DNA of 10,167 nucleotides from CAYHSW01 sp964431075 (GCA_964431075.1 CAYSID010000024.1:1-10167), one strand, 5' to 3'; positions 1-6,168 are shown, numbered from the stretch's first letter. Notes: generated from the sequence alone by a model not told the origin. Numbers and translations: made by a program.

Positions 1-806
1 AGCCCGCTCCAATTATTAGCATTTGTCAAATCAAGAGCAAAACTTGAACCAGTCAAAGAAAGGCCAGAACTGGCAGTATAGCTTGCCCCCCCACCGTCAT
101 CTCCGCATTCCCAGGAATTACCATCCCATTCAAGCGTTTGCCCGCTTGAACAAGAGTTATCTGCTAATTCGTTAGCTTCAATAGTTACTCCTAATGAAGA
201 AGAAATTGTTGAACCTGAAATAGATATGCCACTACCGGCAGAATATGTCGTACCAGAACCAGGATCGCCCTTATCACCTTTGTCGCCTTTATCTCCCTTG
301 TCTCCCTTTGCTCCGCTGCTTCCAGTATCTCCTCTATCACCTTTAGAACCCTGAATACCATCAGTTCCCCTTGCTCCATTCTGACCATCTTTACCCGGAT
401 CACCTTTATCTCCCTTATCACCTTTCAATGCTTGAATTTGAAGTACTGTTAGACCCGAATTGTTTTGAATGCTATTTACCCTAATTTCTTCTTCCAACGT
501 TCCATTATCATTCTGCGATAGGGAACTTTGACGAAAATCGATACAAGAAGAATCCCTTTTCCAGTTAAAGGCGCAATATAATTCTTTTAATAAACCGCCA
601 TTGCTGTTTTTTGATTGAGCACCCAAAACTTGCGCTTGCTTTACGTTTTTATTAGTAAATTTTCCCAAGATAACTTGAGTAATTGAGGGTTGTTTAGGAG
701 AAGATTTTTCTGTTTGAGCGCTAACTGAAGAGGGAGCAAATAGGATAACTAAGCTTGTGACTAGACAAATAAAAAGACTGATACTTTTTAAATATTTGAC
801 AGACAT
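1..806 (-). CDS. Secreted collagen-like repeat protein, C-terminus beyond window
   Basis: The frame is open from an ATG at 806 to the window edge (268 residues seen). Residues 1-30 form a signal peptide: a Lys-containing start, a hydrophobic stretch from about residue 9 to 24, and a likely cut after VSA. A linker with three Cys (79, 88 and later ones) follows. Residues 129-182 are 18 uninterrupted Gly-X-Y triplets rich in GDK, the signature of a collagen triple helix. Then come two similar Ser/Gly-rich beta modules (about 186-206 and 242-268) separated by a Cys/Trp segment, in the style of phage tail-fibre or surface-fibre proteins. The inferred role is an exported trimeric stalk on the cell surface, perhaps for attachment to a host or partner cell. 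No Shine-Dalgarno sequence precedes the ATG. The C-terminal domain, which would tell the target or anchor, is not in the window. The Gly-X-Y and signal peptide are seen; the function is inferred. Confidence 0.88.
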   Translation of the reverse strand, partial: MSVKYLKSISLFICLVTSLVILFAPSSVSAQTEKSSPKQPSITQVILGKFTNKNVKQAQVLGAQSKNSNGGLLKELYCAFNWKRDSSCIDFRQSSLSQNDNGTLEEEIRVNSIQNNSGLTVLQIQALKGDKGDKGDPGKDGQNGARGTDGIQGSKGDRGDTGSSGAKGDKGDKGDKGDKGDPGSGTTYSAGSGISISGSTISSSLGVTIEANELADNSCSSGQTLEWDGNSWECGDDGGGASYTASSGLSLTGSSFALDLTNANNWSG

Positions 807-871
807 ATTAAAGCATTCAGCTATATGATTCCACTATAATTCTATTATTAGTTTGACAAATATTTAAAAAG
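784..871. repeat. 15-bp inverted repeat across the start of the collagen-like gene
   Basis: The arms at 784-798 and 857-871 are perfect reverse complements (CTTTTTAAATATTTG). One arm lies in codons 3-8 of the collagen-like gene and the other in its upstream region, overlapping a possible -35 (TTGTCA, minus strand, 859-854). A weak -10 candidate (TATAGT, 838-833) lies between them with only 15 bp spacing. It could be an operator or an RNA hairpin hiding the start codon. Both arms are AT-rich, so chance is not excluded. Confidence 0.35.
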
Positions 872-877
872 ATTTCA

Positions 878-919
878 ATAGTTTTAAGAACTATGATTTG
901 AGTTCGATTCTCGTCACCA
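878..919 (+). other. tRNA-like remnant (anticodon and T arms only)
   Basis: A perfect 5-bp stem (878-882 with 890-894) encloses a 7-nt loop TTTAAGA that would carry anticodon UAA. Five bases further on, GAG-TTCGATT-CTC (900-912) looks like a T arm, and CCA follows at 917-919. There is no matching acceptor 5' strand and no D arm with GG upstream, so this is not a working tRNA gene. It could be a decayed tRNA-Leu, an old integration site, or chance. Confidence 0.3.
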
Positions 920-989
920 GTTTTATTATCTCTTGGCTAGTTTATATAAAACGAAAAAACTTGGCTCGAACCTGAAAATAGCCCTATAG

Positions 990-1027
990 ATCGGACTAAA
1001 AGGGCATTTTTGCAAATGCAGTCCGAT
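990..1027. other. Two-part hairpin downstream of tRNA-Gly
   Basis: The outer stem of 8 bp (990-997 with 1020-1027, ATCGGACT) and inner stem of 5 bp (1004-1008 with 1015-1019) are separated by a six-base bulge on one side. It starts 5 nt after the 3' end of tRNA-Gly on the minus strand, where a transcription end is expected. No T-run follows the outer stem, so a standard intrinsic terminator is not shown. It could instead mark the processed end of the GT-C gene plus tRNA-Gly transcript. Confidence 0.4.
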
Positions 1028-1031
1028 ACGG

Positions 1032-1102
1032 AGCGGGATAAGGGAATTGAACCCTCTTCTGCTCCTTGGAAGGGAGCCATTCTACCGGTGAACTAATCCC
1101 GC
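1032..1102 (-). tRNA. tRNA-Gly(UCC)
   Basis: The cloverleaf is complete: acceptor GCGGGAT/ATCCCGC, D stem GTTC/GAAT, anticodon stem GCTCC/GGAGC with loop CTTCCAA (anticodon TCC at 1070-1068) and T loop TTCAATT. The discriminator is U, usual for bacterial tRNA-Gly. The 3' CCA is not encoded (CCG follows), so a CCA-adding enzyme is needed. It begins one nucleotide after the stop codon of the upstream GT-C gene on the same strand, so the two are probably on one transcript and RNase P would cut the mRNA just past its stop. Confidence 0.96.
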
Positions 1103-1103
1103 A

Positions 1104-2819
1104 TTAATTTGGCCTTATTATACCATTTCCGACGGCAAAAATTTTTTGGCCGTTCATATCCAAAAACAATGGGTAATGTTTTACAAAATAATCTTCATAG
1201 GCATTAAAATTAGACTTTTCTCCGGCACCGATCACAACATAATCTATGCCGTATTTAGCTAATAAATATGGAGTTTGCGAATCGCCCTGAAACATTTTAA
1301 AAACATCTGATTCGCGTGCAGAATAATTTATTCCCCAGGACCAGAGCCAACCGCGAAAGCCCATGACGATTTTCCGGCCGGCCAGATCAACAACCCAATG
1401 GTTATGATTATCGTTGGTTAAAAATACGCTGTTCTTAGGTGTTATATTTTTAATTATTTCAGACAACTTGATATCCTCTCTGCTCCACATCTGCAGTTTA
1501 TTTTTATTAAAGTCGAGCCAAGAGGTGGCGTCATATGATCCCGAAAAAATAATAACTGGTAAAAATAAAACAGCAATAAGTTTATATTTAAGTTTAGTCA
1601 AGCCCCAAGCAACTAAAATCGAAGAACCCAAATACCAAAATCGTAAAAGTTTAGAATTATCATTTTCCCACGGTTGGAAAATCCAAATATTGCAGACCGC
1701 AAAAATTAAGGCAAACGGTAAGTATAGCCAGAATAATTTTTTGTTTTTAAAATAACTTTGGATCCAAAAAATGGGAATTAAAACCGCCATTAAACCAATA
1801 TTTTTGAACCAGAACCAGAGCCAGTTGTCGTTTTGGACATGGGCGGCCCAACCCCACTGCTGTCTTATGAATCCCGAAGAATAACCTGTCACTTGGGGCA
1901 TAAAGTAAAGGAATTGCGGCAGGCCCAGTATCACGGCCGGAAGAAAAAAATAAAACCATAAACGGCGGGGCTGAATTAAGAAGTAAATGGCGGCGGCAAA
2001 CATTACTGCTAAAAAGGTGTGGGCATGGAAAAAGGGAACTAAACCGGCGATTATTCCGGCCAAGAAATATTTTCCGGGTGTTTTTTCCAGCCAAAGCAGA
2101 AAAATTGTCAAAGCTGCTGTCAGACCGAATAGAATTCCCCGCTGGGGGACCATCTCAGAAATAATAAAATTAACCCACTGGATATTGCCCTCAAAGGAGT
2201 GGGTCAACTCCTTGACTCCTTGAGGGGGAATGGCAAGGATTTTTTGGCCGGGGATGAGATATATCCAGCCGAGCCCTCCGGAAAACATAAAAATTAAAAC
2301 AGCAACGACAGCCGCTTTTTGGGAACCGGTTAATTTTTCCGACAGCTTGATAATTAATATCACCAGAACCAGCCCGAAAACAATTCCGGGAAGTTGTAAA
2401 GACCAGTTAAGCGGTAGTCCGGATTTGGCCAAAATGGCGCTGGTAAAATCAAATAAAAAAGGGTAAGACAGGCGGATGCCGGCGTAAAAAGGATTTTCCG
2501 GGGGGAAGTTATCGCCGTAAAGCCAGTTGGTAATATAGCCGATATGAACGGCCCAGTCGCCCCAGACATTAGACCCCCCGGCCCAGATTCCCTGTTGGTC
2601 GACAACCAGCATTTGGGAAAAGAGTTTGGATAGAAAAAGAGCAAAAAAAAGAACAATAATTGCCATCGACAAGTTGATTCTTGTTTTTTCAAATTTAAAA
2701 AGAAAGACTGCCAAGAGAAAGCTGGTGACAAAACTCACCGGCTCCACCTGTCCAAGCAGCAAAGAAACGCCAAAACTGGCCCAGGTTCCCAAAAGCGTCC
2801 CCAAGACGACAACTTCCAT
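1104..2819 (-). CDS. GT-C type polytopic membrane protein, probable glycosyltransferase
   Basis: This is a 571-residue protein. About the first 430 residues are mostly hydrophobic and should form some 11-13 membrane segments; the last 140 (about 432-571) are soluble and probably face outside. The first outer loop has GDW followed by His (87-92), FPPENP (105-110) and SYPFLFDF (118-125). Such acidic/His motifs after the first segments are typical of GT-C enzymes that use polyprenyl-phosphate sugars. The tail has an LAGR...GFRGWLWSWG stretch and a YGIDYVVIG stretch, a layout I know from large uncharacterised GT-C proteins of bacteria and archaea. Donor and acceptor cannot be told. It is transcribed away from the mannosyltransferase gene at 2834, with 14 bp between start codons, and its stop codon is 1 nt before tRNA-Gly. 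The start is the only ATG that keeps the first hydrophobic segment. Confidence 0.82.
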   Translation of the reverse strand: MEVVVLGTLLGTWASFGVSLLLGQVEPVSFVTSFLLAVFLFKFEKTRINLSMAIIVLFFALFLSKLFSQMLVVDQQGIWAGGSNVWGDWAVHIGYITNWLYGDNFPPENPFYAGIRLSYPFLFDFTSAILAKSGLPLNWSLQLPGIVFGLVLVILIIKLSEKLTGSQKAAVVAVLIFMFSGGLGWIYLIPGQKILAIPPQGVKELTHSFEGNIQWVNFIISEMVPQRGILFGLTAALTIFLLWLEKTPGKYFLAGIIAGLVPFFHAHTFLAVMFAAAIYFLIQPRRLWFYFFLPAVILGLPQFLYFMPQVTGYSSGFIRQQWGWAAHVQNDNWLWFWFKNIGLMAVLIPIFWIQSYFKNKKLFWLYLPFALIFAVCNIWIFQPWENDNSKLLRFWYLGSSILVAWGLTKLKYKLIAVLFLPVIIFSGSYDATSWLDFNKNKLQMWSREDIKLSEIIKNITPKNSVFLTNDNHNHWVVDLAGRKIVMGFRGWLWSWGINYSARESDVFKMFQGDSQTPYLLAKYGIDYVVIGAGEKSNFNAYEDYFVKHYPLFLDMNGQKIFAVGNGIIRPN

Positions 2820-2833
2820 GCTATGATTATTTC
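2820..2833. promoter_or_regulatory. 14-bp bidirectional leaderless promoter
   Basis: On the plus strand TATGAT (2822-2827) is followed by 6 bases and then the ATG at 2834. On the minus strand AATAAT (2831-2826) is followed by 6 bases and then the ATG at 2819. Both hexamers match the -10 consensus in 5 of 6 positions and overlap by two bases. The usual distance from -10 to the first transcribed base would put both transcription starts on the A of the ATG. No good -35 box is seen on either side, and there is no room for a Shine-Dalgarno sequence. Confidence 0.6.
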
Positions 2834-4018
2834 ATGAATTTGCCAAAATTCGTACTGGGGATCATTCTTCTTTTTTCTCTGGTCACGCGGGTGTGGCGTC
2901 TGGACTTTCCCAAAGGCTATTATTTTGACGAAGTGTATAACGCCTTTACTACCCGGGAATTTGTTAAAAATAACAGCGACGCATACGAATGGTTTCATTC
3001 TCCAACCGGCGGAACAGCCTACGGTTGGACCCACCCTCCCTTGGCCAAACTGGTTGCCGGACTGGGGATAAAAATCTTTGGTGACAACGAATTCGGCTGG
3101 CGGATTGCCAACGCCTTAATCGGCGTCGGGGTTATTTATCTGGTTTATTGGTTGGGCCGCCGACTTTTGAAGTCCGATGTTGGAGGGCTGGCGGCTGCGT
3201 TTCTGGCCTCTTTAGACGGCCTTTTATTAGTGCAATCAAGAATTAACATGAATGACATTGTGGCCGCTTTTTTTATTCTGGTCGTTTTTGTGGCTTATTT
3301 AAAAAAGGATTTGTATTGGTTGGGAGTTAGCTTGGGGCTTTTGCTGGCCACAAAGTGGACGGGGATATACGCCATCGGATTTTTTGGTCTCATTTTGGGT
3401 TTACAAAACGGTCCTAGAAGCTGGCCGAAACTTTTTCTGGCGCTGGTCGTCGTTCCTTTGACGATCTATATTTTGTCTTACACTCAATACTTTTTTTTGG
3501 GCGGCAGCTGGGCGAATTTTCTGGAACTGCAAAATCAGATGTGGCAATATAATATCCATTTGACAGCCACTCACACCTATCAATCCCCGTGGTGGAGCTG
3601 GCCGTTGAATCTGCGGCCGGTGTGGTATTTTGTTGATTATTCCAAGCAGAACTTTATCGCCAATATTTACGCTCTGGGCAATCCCCTGTTAGTTTGGCTG
3701 GGCATTCCGGCGGTAATTTATACGGCCATAAAAGCTCGAGGTCTGACCCGCCTGCTGATTCTTTTGGGTTATCTTGGTTTCTGGCTTCCCTGGGCCCGGG
3801 CCCCGCGGATTATGTTTATTTACCATTATCTGCCCTCAATCCCCTTTTTGTGTTTGGCCTTGGCTTTCACGCTTTCGGACATAAATAAAAAGTGGCTGAC
3901 GGCTTCCGTTTTGGGAGTAATTTTTATTGCCTTTATTTTCTTCTTCCCTCACTGGACCGGTCTCCATGTTCCCACTTGGTGGGCAAATAATTATTTTTGG
4001 CTTAAAAGTTGGAAATAA
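2834..4018 (+). CDS. Protein O-mannosyltransferase-like GT-C enzyme (GT39/PMT family)
   Basis: This 394-residue membrane protein has about nine to eleven hydrophobic segments. Family marks in order are FDEVYN (31-36) in the first outer loop, whose Asp32-Glu33 pair corresponds to the catalytic acidic pair of PMT enzymes; THPPLAK (66-72); RINMND (136-141); WSWPLNLRP (254-262) and FIYHYLPSIPF (328-338). The last two are typical of the C-terminal four-segment PMT domain. The family moves mannose from a polyprenyl-phosphate carrier to Ser/Thr of exported proteins. It lacks the MIR domain of fungal enzymes and is shorter than actinobacterial Pmt (around 500 residues). The stop lies 6 bp from the 3' end of the oppositely oriented tRNA-Pro, with no terminator between. 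Natural substrates could include exported proteins such as the one at 1-806, but this is a guess. Confidence 0.86.
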   Translation: MNLPKFVLGIILLFSLVTRVWRLDFPKGYYFDEVYNAFTTREFVKNNSDAYEWFHSPTGGTAYGWTHPPLAKLVAGLGIKIFGDNEFGWRIANALIGVGVIYLVYWLGRRLLKSDVGGLAAAFLASLDGLLLVQSRINMNDIVAAFFILVVFVAYLKKDLYWLGVSLGLLLATKWTGIYAIGFFGLILGLQNGPRSWPKLFLALVVVPLTIYILSYTQYFFLGGSWANFLELQNQMWQYNIHLTATHTYQSPWWSWPLNLRPVWYFVDYSKQNFIANIYALGNPLLVWLGIPAVIYTAIKARGLTRLLILLGYLGFWLPWARAPRIMFIYHYLPSIPFLCLALAFTLSDINKKWLTASVLGVIFIAFIFFFPHWTGLHVPTWWANNYFWLKSWK

Positions 4019-4024
4019 TTTTTG

Positions 4025-4096
4025 TCGGAGACCAGGGAATTGGACCCTGTGCCTCTCGGTCCCAAACCGAGCGTTCTTCCGATGAACTAGTCTCCG
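4025..4096 (-). tRNA. tRNA-Pro(UGG)
   Basis: Acceptor CGGAGAC/GTCTCCG gives the C1-G72 pair typical of bacterial tRNA-Pro, with discriminator A. The D stem is GTTC/GAAC, and the anticodon stem CTCGG/CCGAG has loop TTTGGGA (anticodon TGG at 4064-4062). The T arm is CAGGG-TCCAATT-CCCTG. CCA is not encoded. It lies 4 nt after tRNA-Leu(UAA) on the same strand, so they form a pair. Confidence 0.96.
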
Positions 4097-4100
4097 CCGG

Positions 4101-4186
4101 TGGCGGCGATCGGACTCGAACCGATACGGTGGATTAGCCACCACAAGATTTTAAGTCTTGCGCGTATACCATTTCGCCACGCCGCC
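4101..4186 (-). tRNA. tRNA-Leu(UAA)
   Basis: This is a class II tRNA of 86 nt. The acceptor is GGCGGCG/CGCCGCC with discriminator A, and the anticodon stem CAAGA/TCTTG has loop CTTAAAA (anticodon TAA at 4153-4151). A long variable arm is built on GGTGG/CCACC, and the T arm is ATCGG-TTCGAGT-CCGAT. CC but not CCA follows. It is the first gene of a Leu-Pro pair transcribed leftward. Confidence 0.96.
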
Positions 4187-4200
4187 TCTTGCAATTATTT

Positions 4201-4207
4201 TATCATA
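4201..4207. promoter_or_regulatory. Overlapping divergent -10 boxes between tRNA-Leu and L,D-transpeptidase
   Basis: TATCAT (4201-4206) reads rightward toward the L,D-transpeptidase ATG at 4225, and TATGAT (4207-4202) reads leftward toward tRNA-Leu at 4186. The whole divergent spacer is only 38 bp. The arrangement copies the overlapping -10 boxes at 2820-2833, but here the transpeptidase would have a leader of about 12 nt. No clear -35 is seen. Confidence 0.4.
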
Positions 4208-4224
4208 TTGTTAGTCTTAATTTG

Positions 4225-4899
4225 ATGGTAAAGTTTTTCCCGCCTCTTGCTGTATTGTTTTTGATTTTGGGCGGATTTGTTTTTTTAAAAATCCGGCCGC
4301 AAAATGAGCTGGAGTCGGCGGTAAAAATAAAGGAGATTTTGGATTCCAACGGCGAGATTGACCCGACGTCTCAAATTGCCATTTACAACAATAAGGTCGT
4401 CCCTTACTCCGATACCCAACTGCAGGCGGCCAGACTTACCCAACCAGTGGTCTTGGGCCTTAATAACGAAGAAAAATGGATTGAGGTGGACTTGACTAAA
4501 CAGAGATTATATGCCCATGAAGGCGGCAAGGTAGTGATGGAGTTTCCCATCAGCTCCGGCCTGCCGTGGACGCCGACGGTTACCGGCGATTTTCGCATCT
4601 GGGCCAAGATCTTTGCCCAAAAGATGTCCGGCGGTGAACCGGGAACGCCGTCTTATTACTATCTTCCTAATGTCCCGTTTGTCCAGTTTTTTTACAAGGC
4701 CTACGGTTTGCACGGAGCGTACTGGCACAATGATTTTGGCAAACCTCGGTCGCATGGTTGTGTTAATCTCCGCCCTGCCGACGCCCGGGCGCTTTATTAC
4801 TGGACGGCTCCGGAAATGGGTGACAAGAGATTTTTAGCCAATATCAAGCCCGAAAATTCCACCCGTGTTATAATTCACGGCACAACCCCTGCCCCATAA
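4225..4899 (+). CDS. L,D-transpeptidase (YkuD domain), membrane-anchored
   Basis: This 224-residue protein has one N-terminal membrane anchor or signal segment (about residues 5-22). A spacer follows and then a YkuD domain from about residue 84 to 218. The domain shows EVDLTKQRLYAHEGG, GLHGAYWH (161-168) and the active-site motif SHGCVNLR (177-184) with the catalytic Cys180 and His163/His178. The family makes 3-3 peptide cross-links in peptidoglycan outside the membrane, or anchors proteins to it. I chose the ATG at 4225 because it opens directly into the anchor segment. An in-frame TTG at 4189 would add 12 residues but would begin almost inside the tRNA-Leu gene and its promoter. Its stop codon is 5 nt before tRNA-Val on the same strand, so the two are probably co-transcribed. 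Confidence 0.93.
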   Translation: MVKFFPPLAVLFLILGGFVFLKIRPQNELESAVKIKEILDSNGEIDPTSQIAIYNNKVVPYSDTQLQAARLTQPVVLGLNNEEKWIEVDLTKQRLYAHEGGKVVMEFPISSGLPWTPTVTGDFRIWAKIFAQKMSGGEPGTPSYYYLPNVPFVQFFYKAYGLHGAYWHNDFGKPRSHGCVNLRPADARALYYWTAPEMGDKRFLANIKPENSTRVIIHGTTPAP

Positions 4900-4904
4900 A
4901 GGAC

Positions 4905-4976
4905 GGCCGATTAGCTCAACGGCAGAGCGCTTCGTTTACATCGAAGAGGTCGGGGGATCATCACCCTCATCGGCCA
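4905..4976 (+). tRNA. tRNA-Val(UAC) with an aberrant T loop
   Basis: Acceptor GGCCGAT/ATCGGCC, D stem GCTC/GAGC, anticodon stem CTTCG/CGAAG with loop TTTACAT (anticodon TAC at 4937-4939) and discriminator A are all normal. The T stem GGGGG/CCCTC is paired (one G-U), but the loop at 4957-4963 reads ATCATCA instead of the near-universal TTCRANY. The T54-A58 pair that shapes the loop is therefore replaced by A54 and T58. All stems being intact argues against simple decay. Bases 4936-4976 are also coding, on the other strand, for the last 13 codons and stop of the DUF2130 gene. It may be a working odd tRNA or an early tRNA pseudogene. Confidence 0.85.
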
Positions 4977-5976
4977 CCTCCAACAGTTTCAGTTCCGGCA
5001 AAGTGCCGGTTATACCTTGGATATTGCCATAGAGTTGGTAGGTGGAATCAAGAGCCTTGCGGACGATTTTTTCCTGCCGCGCCCATCTGACGGCAAACCA
5101 GCGTTTTTCCCGCTCGATTTCCTCATGCATCGTCGAGAAGGCTTCCGCCATGGCCTCAATTTTTTGCCGAAATTCTTGCGAGTTGACGTATTCGTACAAA
5201 ACTACCATCTTTTCCCCTTTATCCACATTGGACATTTTAGTCACAAAAACTTCGTATAAATTTTTTCGGATGGCGAAAGCTAAGGACAGCATTGAATCAC
5301 GGTTAGTGACCCAAATTCCCGCTTGAAATTTAAACGGGGCAAATTCTTTTGGAAGATCGACGGAAAGCAAAACCGCGATATCACCTTTGACTGCACGCAG
5401 ATCATCTTTTAGTTTTTGTATCCAACCCGGGGACCATCTGGCATTTTTTGATTCCCACAAAATCGTTCCGCAAAACCGCCCGGATTTATCGTATACTTCC
5501 TGAATAATATCCGCGCCCCGTATTCCTTTTGGGACTTCTTTAATAATATCATTGGGAAACTCGGTTTTTAATAATTGTTCAAGTTGCAACTCTAAAACTT
5601 CCCCTTGGGTTTGTTGGCTTCCCTGTTGGGCTGTTCGTTTCAGGTTCTCAATCATTTTTTCCATATCGGCGATTTTTTTGTCTTTCTCGGAAAGTTTCAG
5701 CGACGTTTCTTCAGCGGTTTTTTTCAGCGCGTCCTGCCGGACTTTATCCTCAACGGCAGCGATTTTTTTGGCGGTTTCCAGCTCCCTTTCTTCTTCCAGC
5801 CGCTTGAGGTTTTGGTTGGCTTTAATAAGCTCGGCCATCTCGGCGCTTAATTGCCGGATTCTTTTTTGTGACTCCTCCCCGGCCTCCTTTTTGGCCATCG
5901 CCAGCTGTTCATCAAAAATTGCTTTGGAAATTTCCACTTCTTCCCCGCATTTTGGACATTTAACAGTATTAATCAT
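4936..5976 (-). CDS. DUF2130-family protein with coiled coil and possible nuclease-like domain
   Basis: The protein has 346 residues. It begins with one CPKCG knuckle (Cys7, Cys10) that lacks a visible second Cys pair. A Lys/Glu/Ala-rich coiled coil runs from about 22 to 118, followed by the DUF2130 domain (about 123-325). Within it GADI (154-157), WESK (174-177) and an upstream Glu (126 or 129) have the order E...D...ExK seen in PD-(D/E)XK nucleases. That is my inference, not an established activity. The last 13 codons and the stop lie inside tRNA-Val on the opposite strand, and the stop codon is antisense to U33-U34-A35. Family similarity ends near LPELKLLE, so the tail looks like antisense tRNA sequence recruited as coding. 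It starts 21 bp after the tRNA-Leu(AAG) gene on the same strand and may be co-transcribed with it. A 5-bp palindrome (AGTGTTTTACACT) sits just before the ATG. Confidence 0.85.
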   Translation of the reverse strand: MINTVKCPKCGEEVEISKAIFDEQLAMAKKEAGEESQKRIRQLSAEMAELIKANQNLKRLEEERELETAKKIAAVEDKVRQDALKKTAEETSLKLSEKDKKIADMEKMIENLKRTAQQGSQQTQGEVLELQLEQLLKTEFPNDIIKEVPKGIRGADIIQEVYDKSGRFCGTILWESKNARWSPGWIQKLKDDLRAVKGDIAVLLSVDLPKEFAPFKFQAGIWVTNRDSMLSLAFAIRKNLYEVFVTKMSNVDKGEKMVVLYEYVNSQEFRQKIEAMAEAFSTMHEEIEREKRWFAVRWARQEKIVRKALDSTYQLYGNIQGITGTLPELKLLEVADEGDDPPTSSM

Positions 5977-5997
5977 AGTGTTTTACACTAGGTCTAG

Positions 5998-6078
5998 TGC
6001 GGACGAGAGGATTTGAACCTCCACCCCTCGCGGGACCAGCTCCTTAGGCTGGCGTGTATACCGTTCCACCACGTCCGC
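5998..6078 (-). tRNA. tRNA-Leu(AAG)
   Basis: This is a class II tRNA: acceptor GCGGACG/CGTCCGC with discriminator A, a 3-bp D stem GTG/CAC, variable arm CCC-GCGA-GGG, and T arm GGAGG-TTCAAAT-CCTCT. The anticodon stem CCAGC/GCTGG closes loop CTAAGGA, so the anticodon is AAG (6045-6043) with G37, reading CUU. A34 would be expected to be edited to inosine. Bacteria usually read CUU/CUC with GAG or UAG, so an A34 leucine tRNA is unusual. No CCA is encoded. Confidence 0.94.
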
Positions 6079-6082
6079 TCGG

Positions 6083-6164
6083 TGGGCCAAAGAGGACTCG
6101 AACCTCCAACTCTTACGAGATACGCTTCTGAAACGTACGCGTCTACCAATTGCGCCATTGGCCC
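6083..6164 (-). tRNA. tRNA-Leu(CAG)
   Basis: This is a class II tRNA: acceptor GGGCCAA/TTGGCCC with discriminator A. The anticodon stem TACGT/GCGTA has loop TTCAGAA (anticodon CAG at 6130-6128), the variable arm is CTC-GTAA-GAG, and the T arm is GGAGG-TTCGAGT-CCTCT. CC but not CCA follows. It starts 4 nt after the stop codon of the dihydrouridine synthase gene and 4 nt before tRNA-Leu(AAG), all on one strand. Confidence 0.96.
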
Positions 6165-6168
6165 AATT

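Noticed and set aside
191..421. A 76-codon minus-strand frame rich in Ile, Arg and Lys
   Set aside because: It is a shifted reading of the Gly-X-Y repeats; the true frame gives signal peptide plus collagen triplets and stays open to the window edge.
960..985. Second tRNA-like T arm on the minus strand (GGTTCGAGCC)
   Set aside because: Only two base pairs of stem and no other tRNA part nearby.
1987..2826. Several plus-strand frames of 60-80 codons opposite the GT-C gene
   Set aside because: They are antisense shadows of a well-supported membrane protein gene, with no family signs.
4189..4224. TTG start for the L,D-transpeptidase
   Set aside because: It would start 3 bp from tRNA-Leu, inside its promoter, and put polar residues before the anchor; the ATG at 4225 is better.
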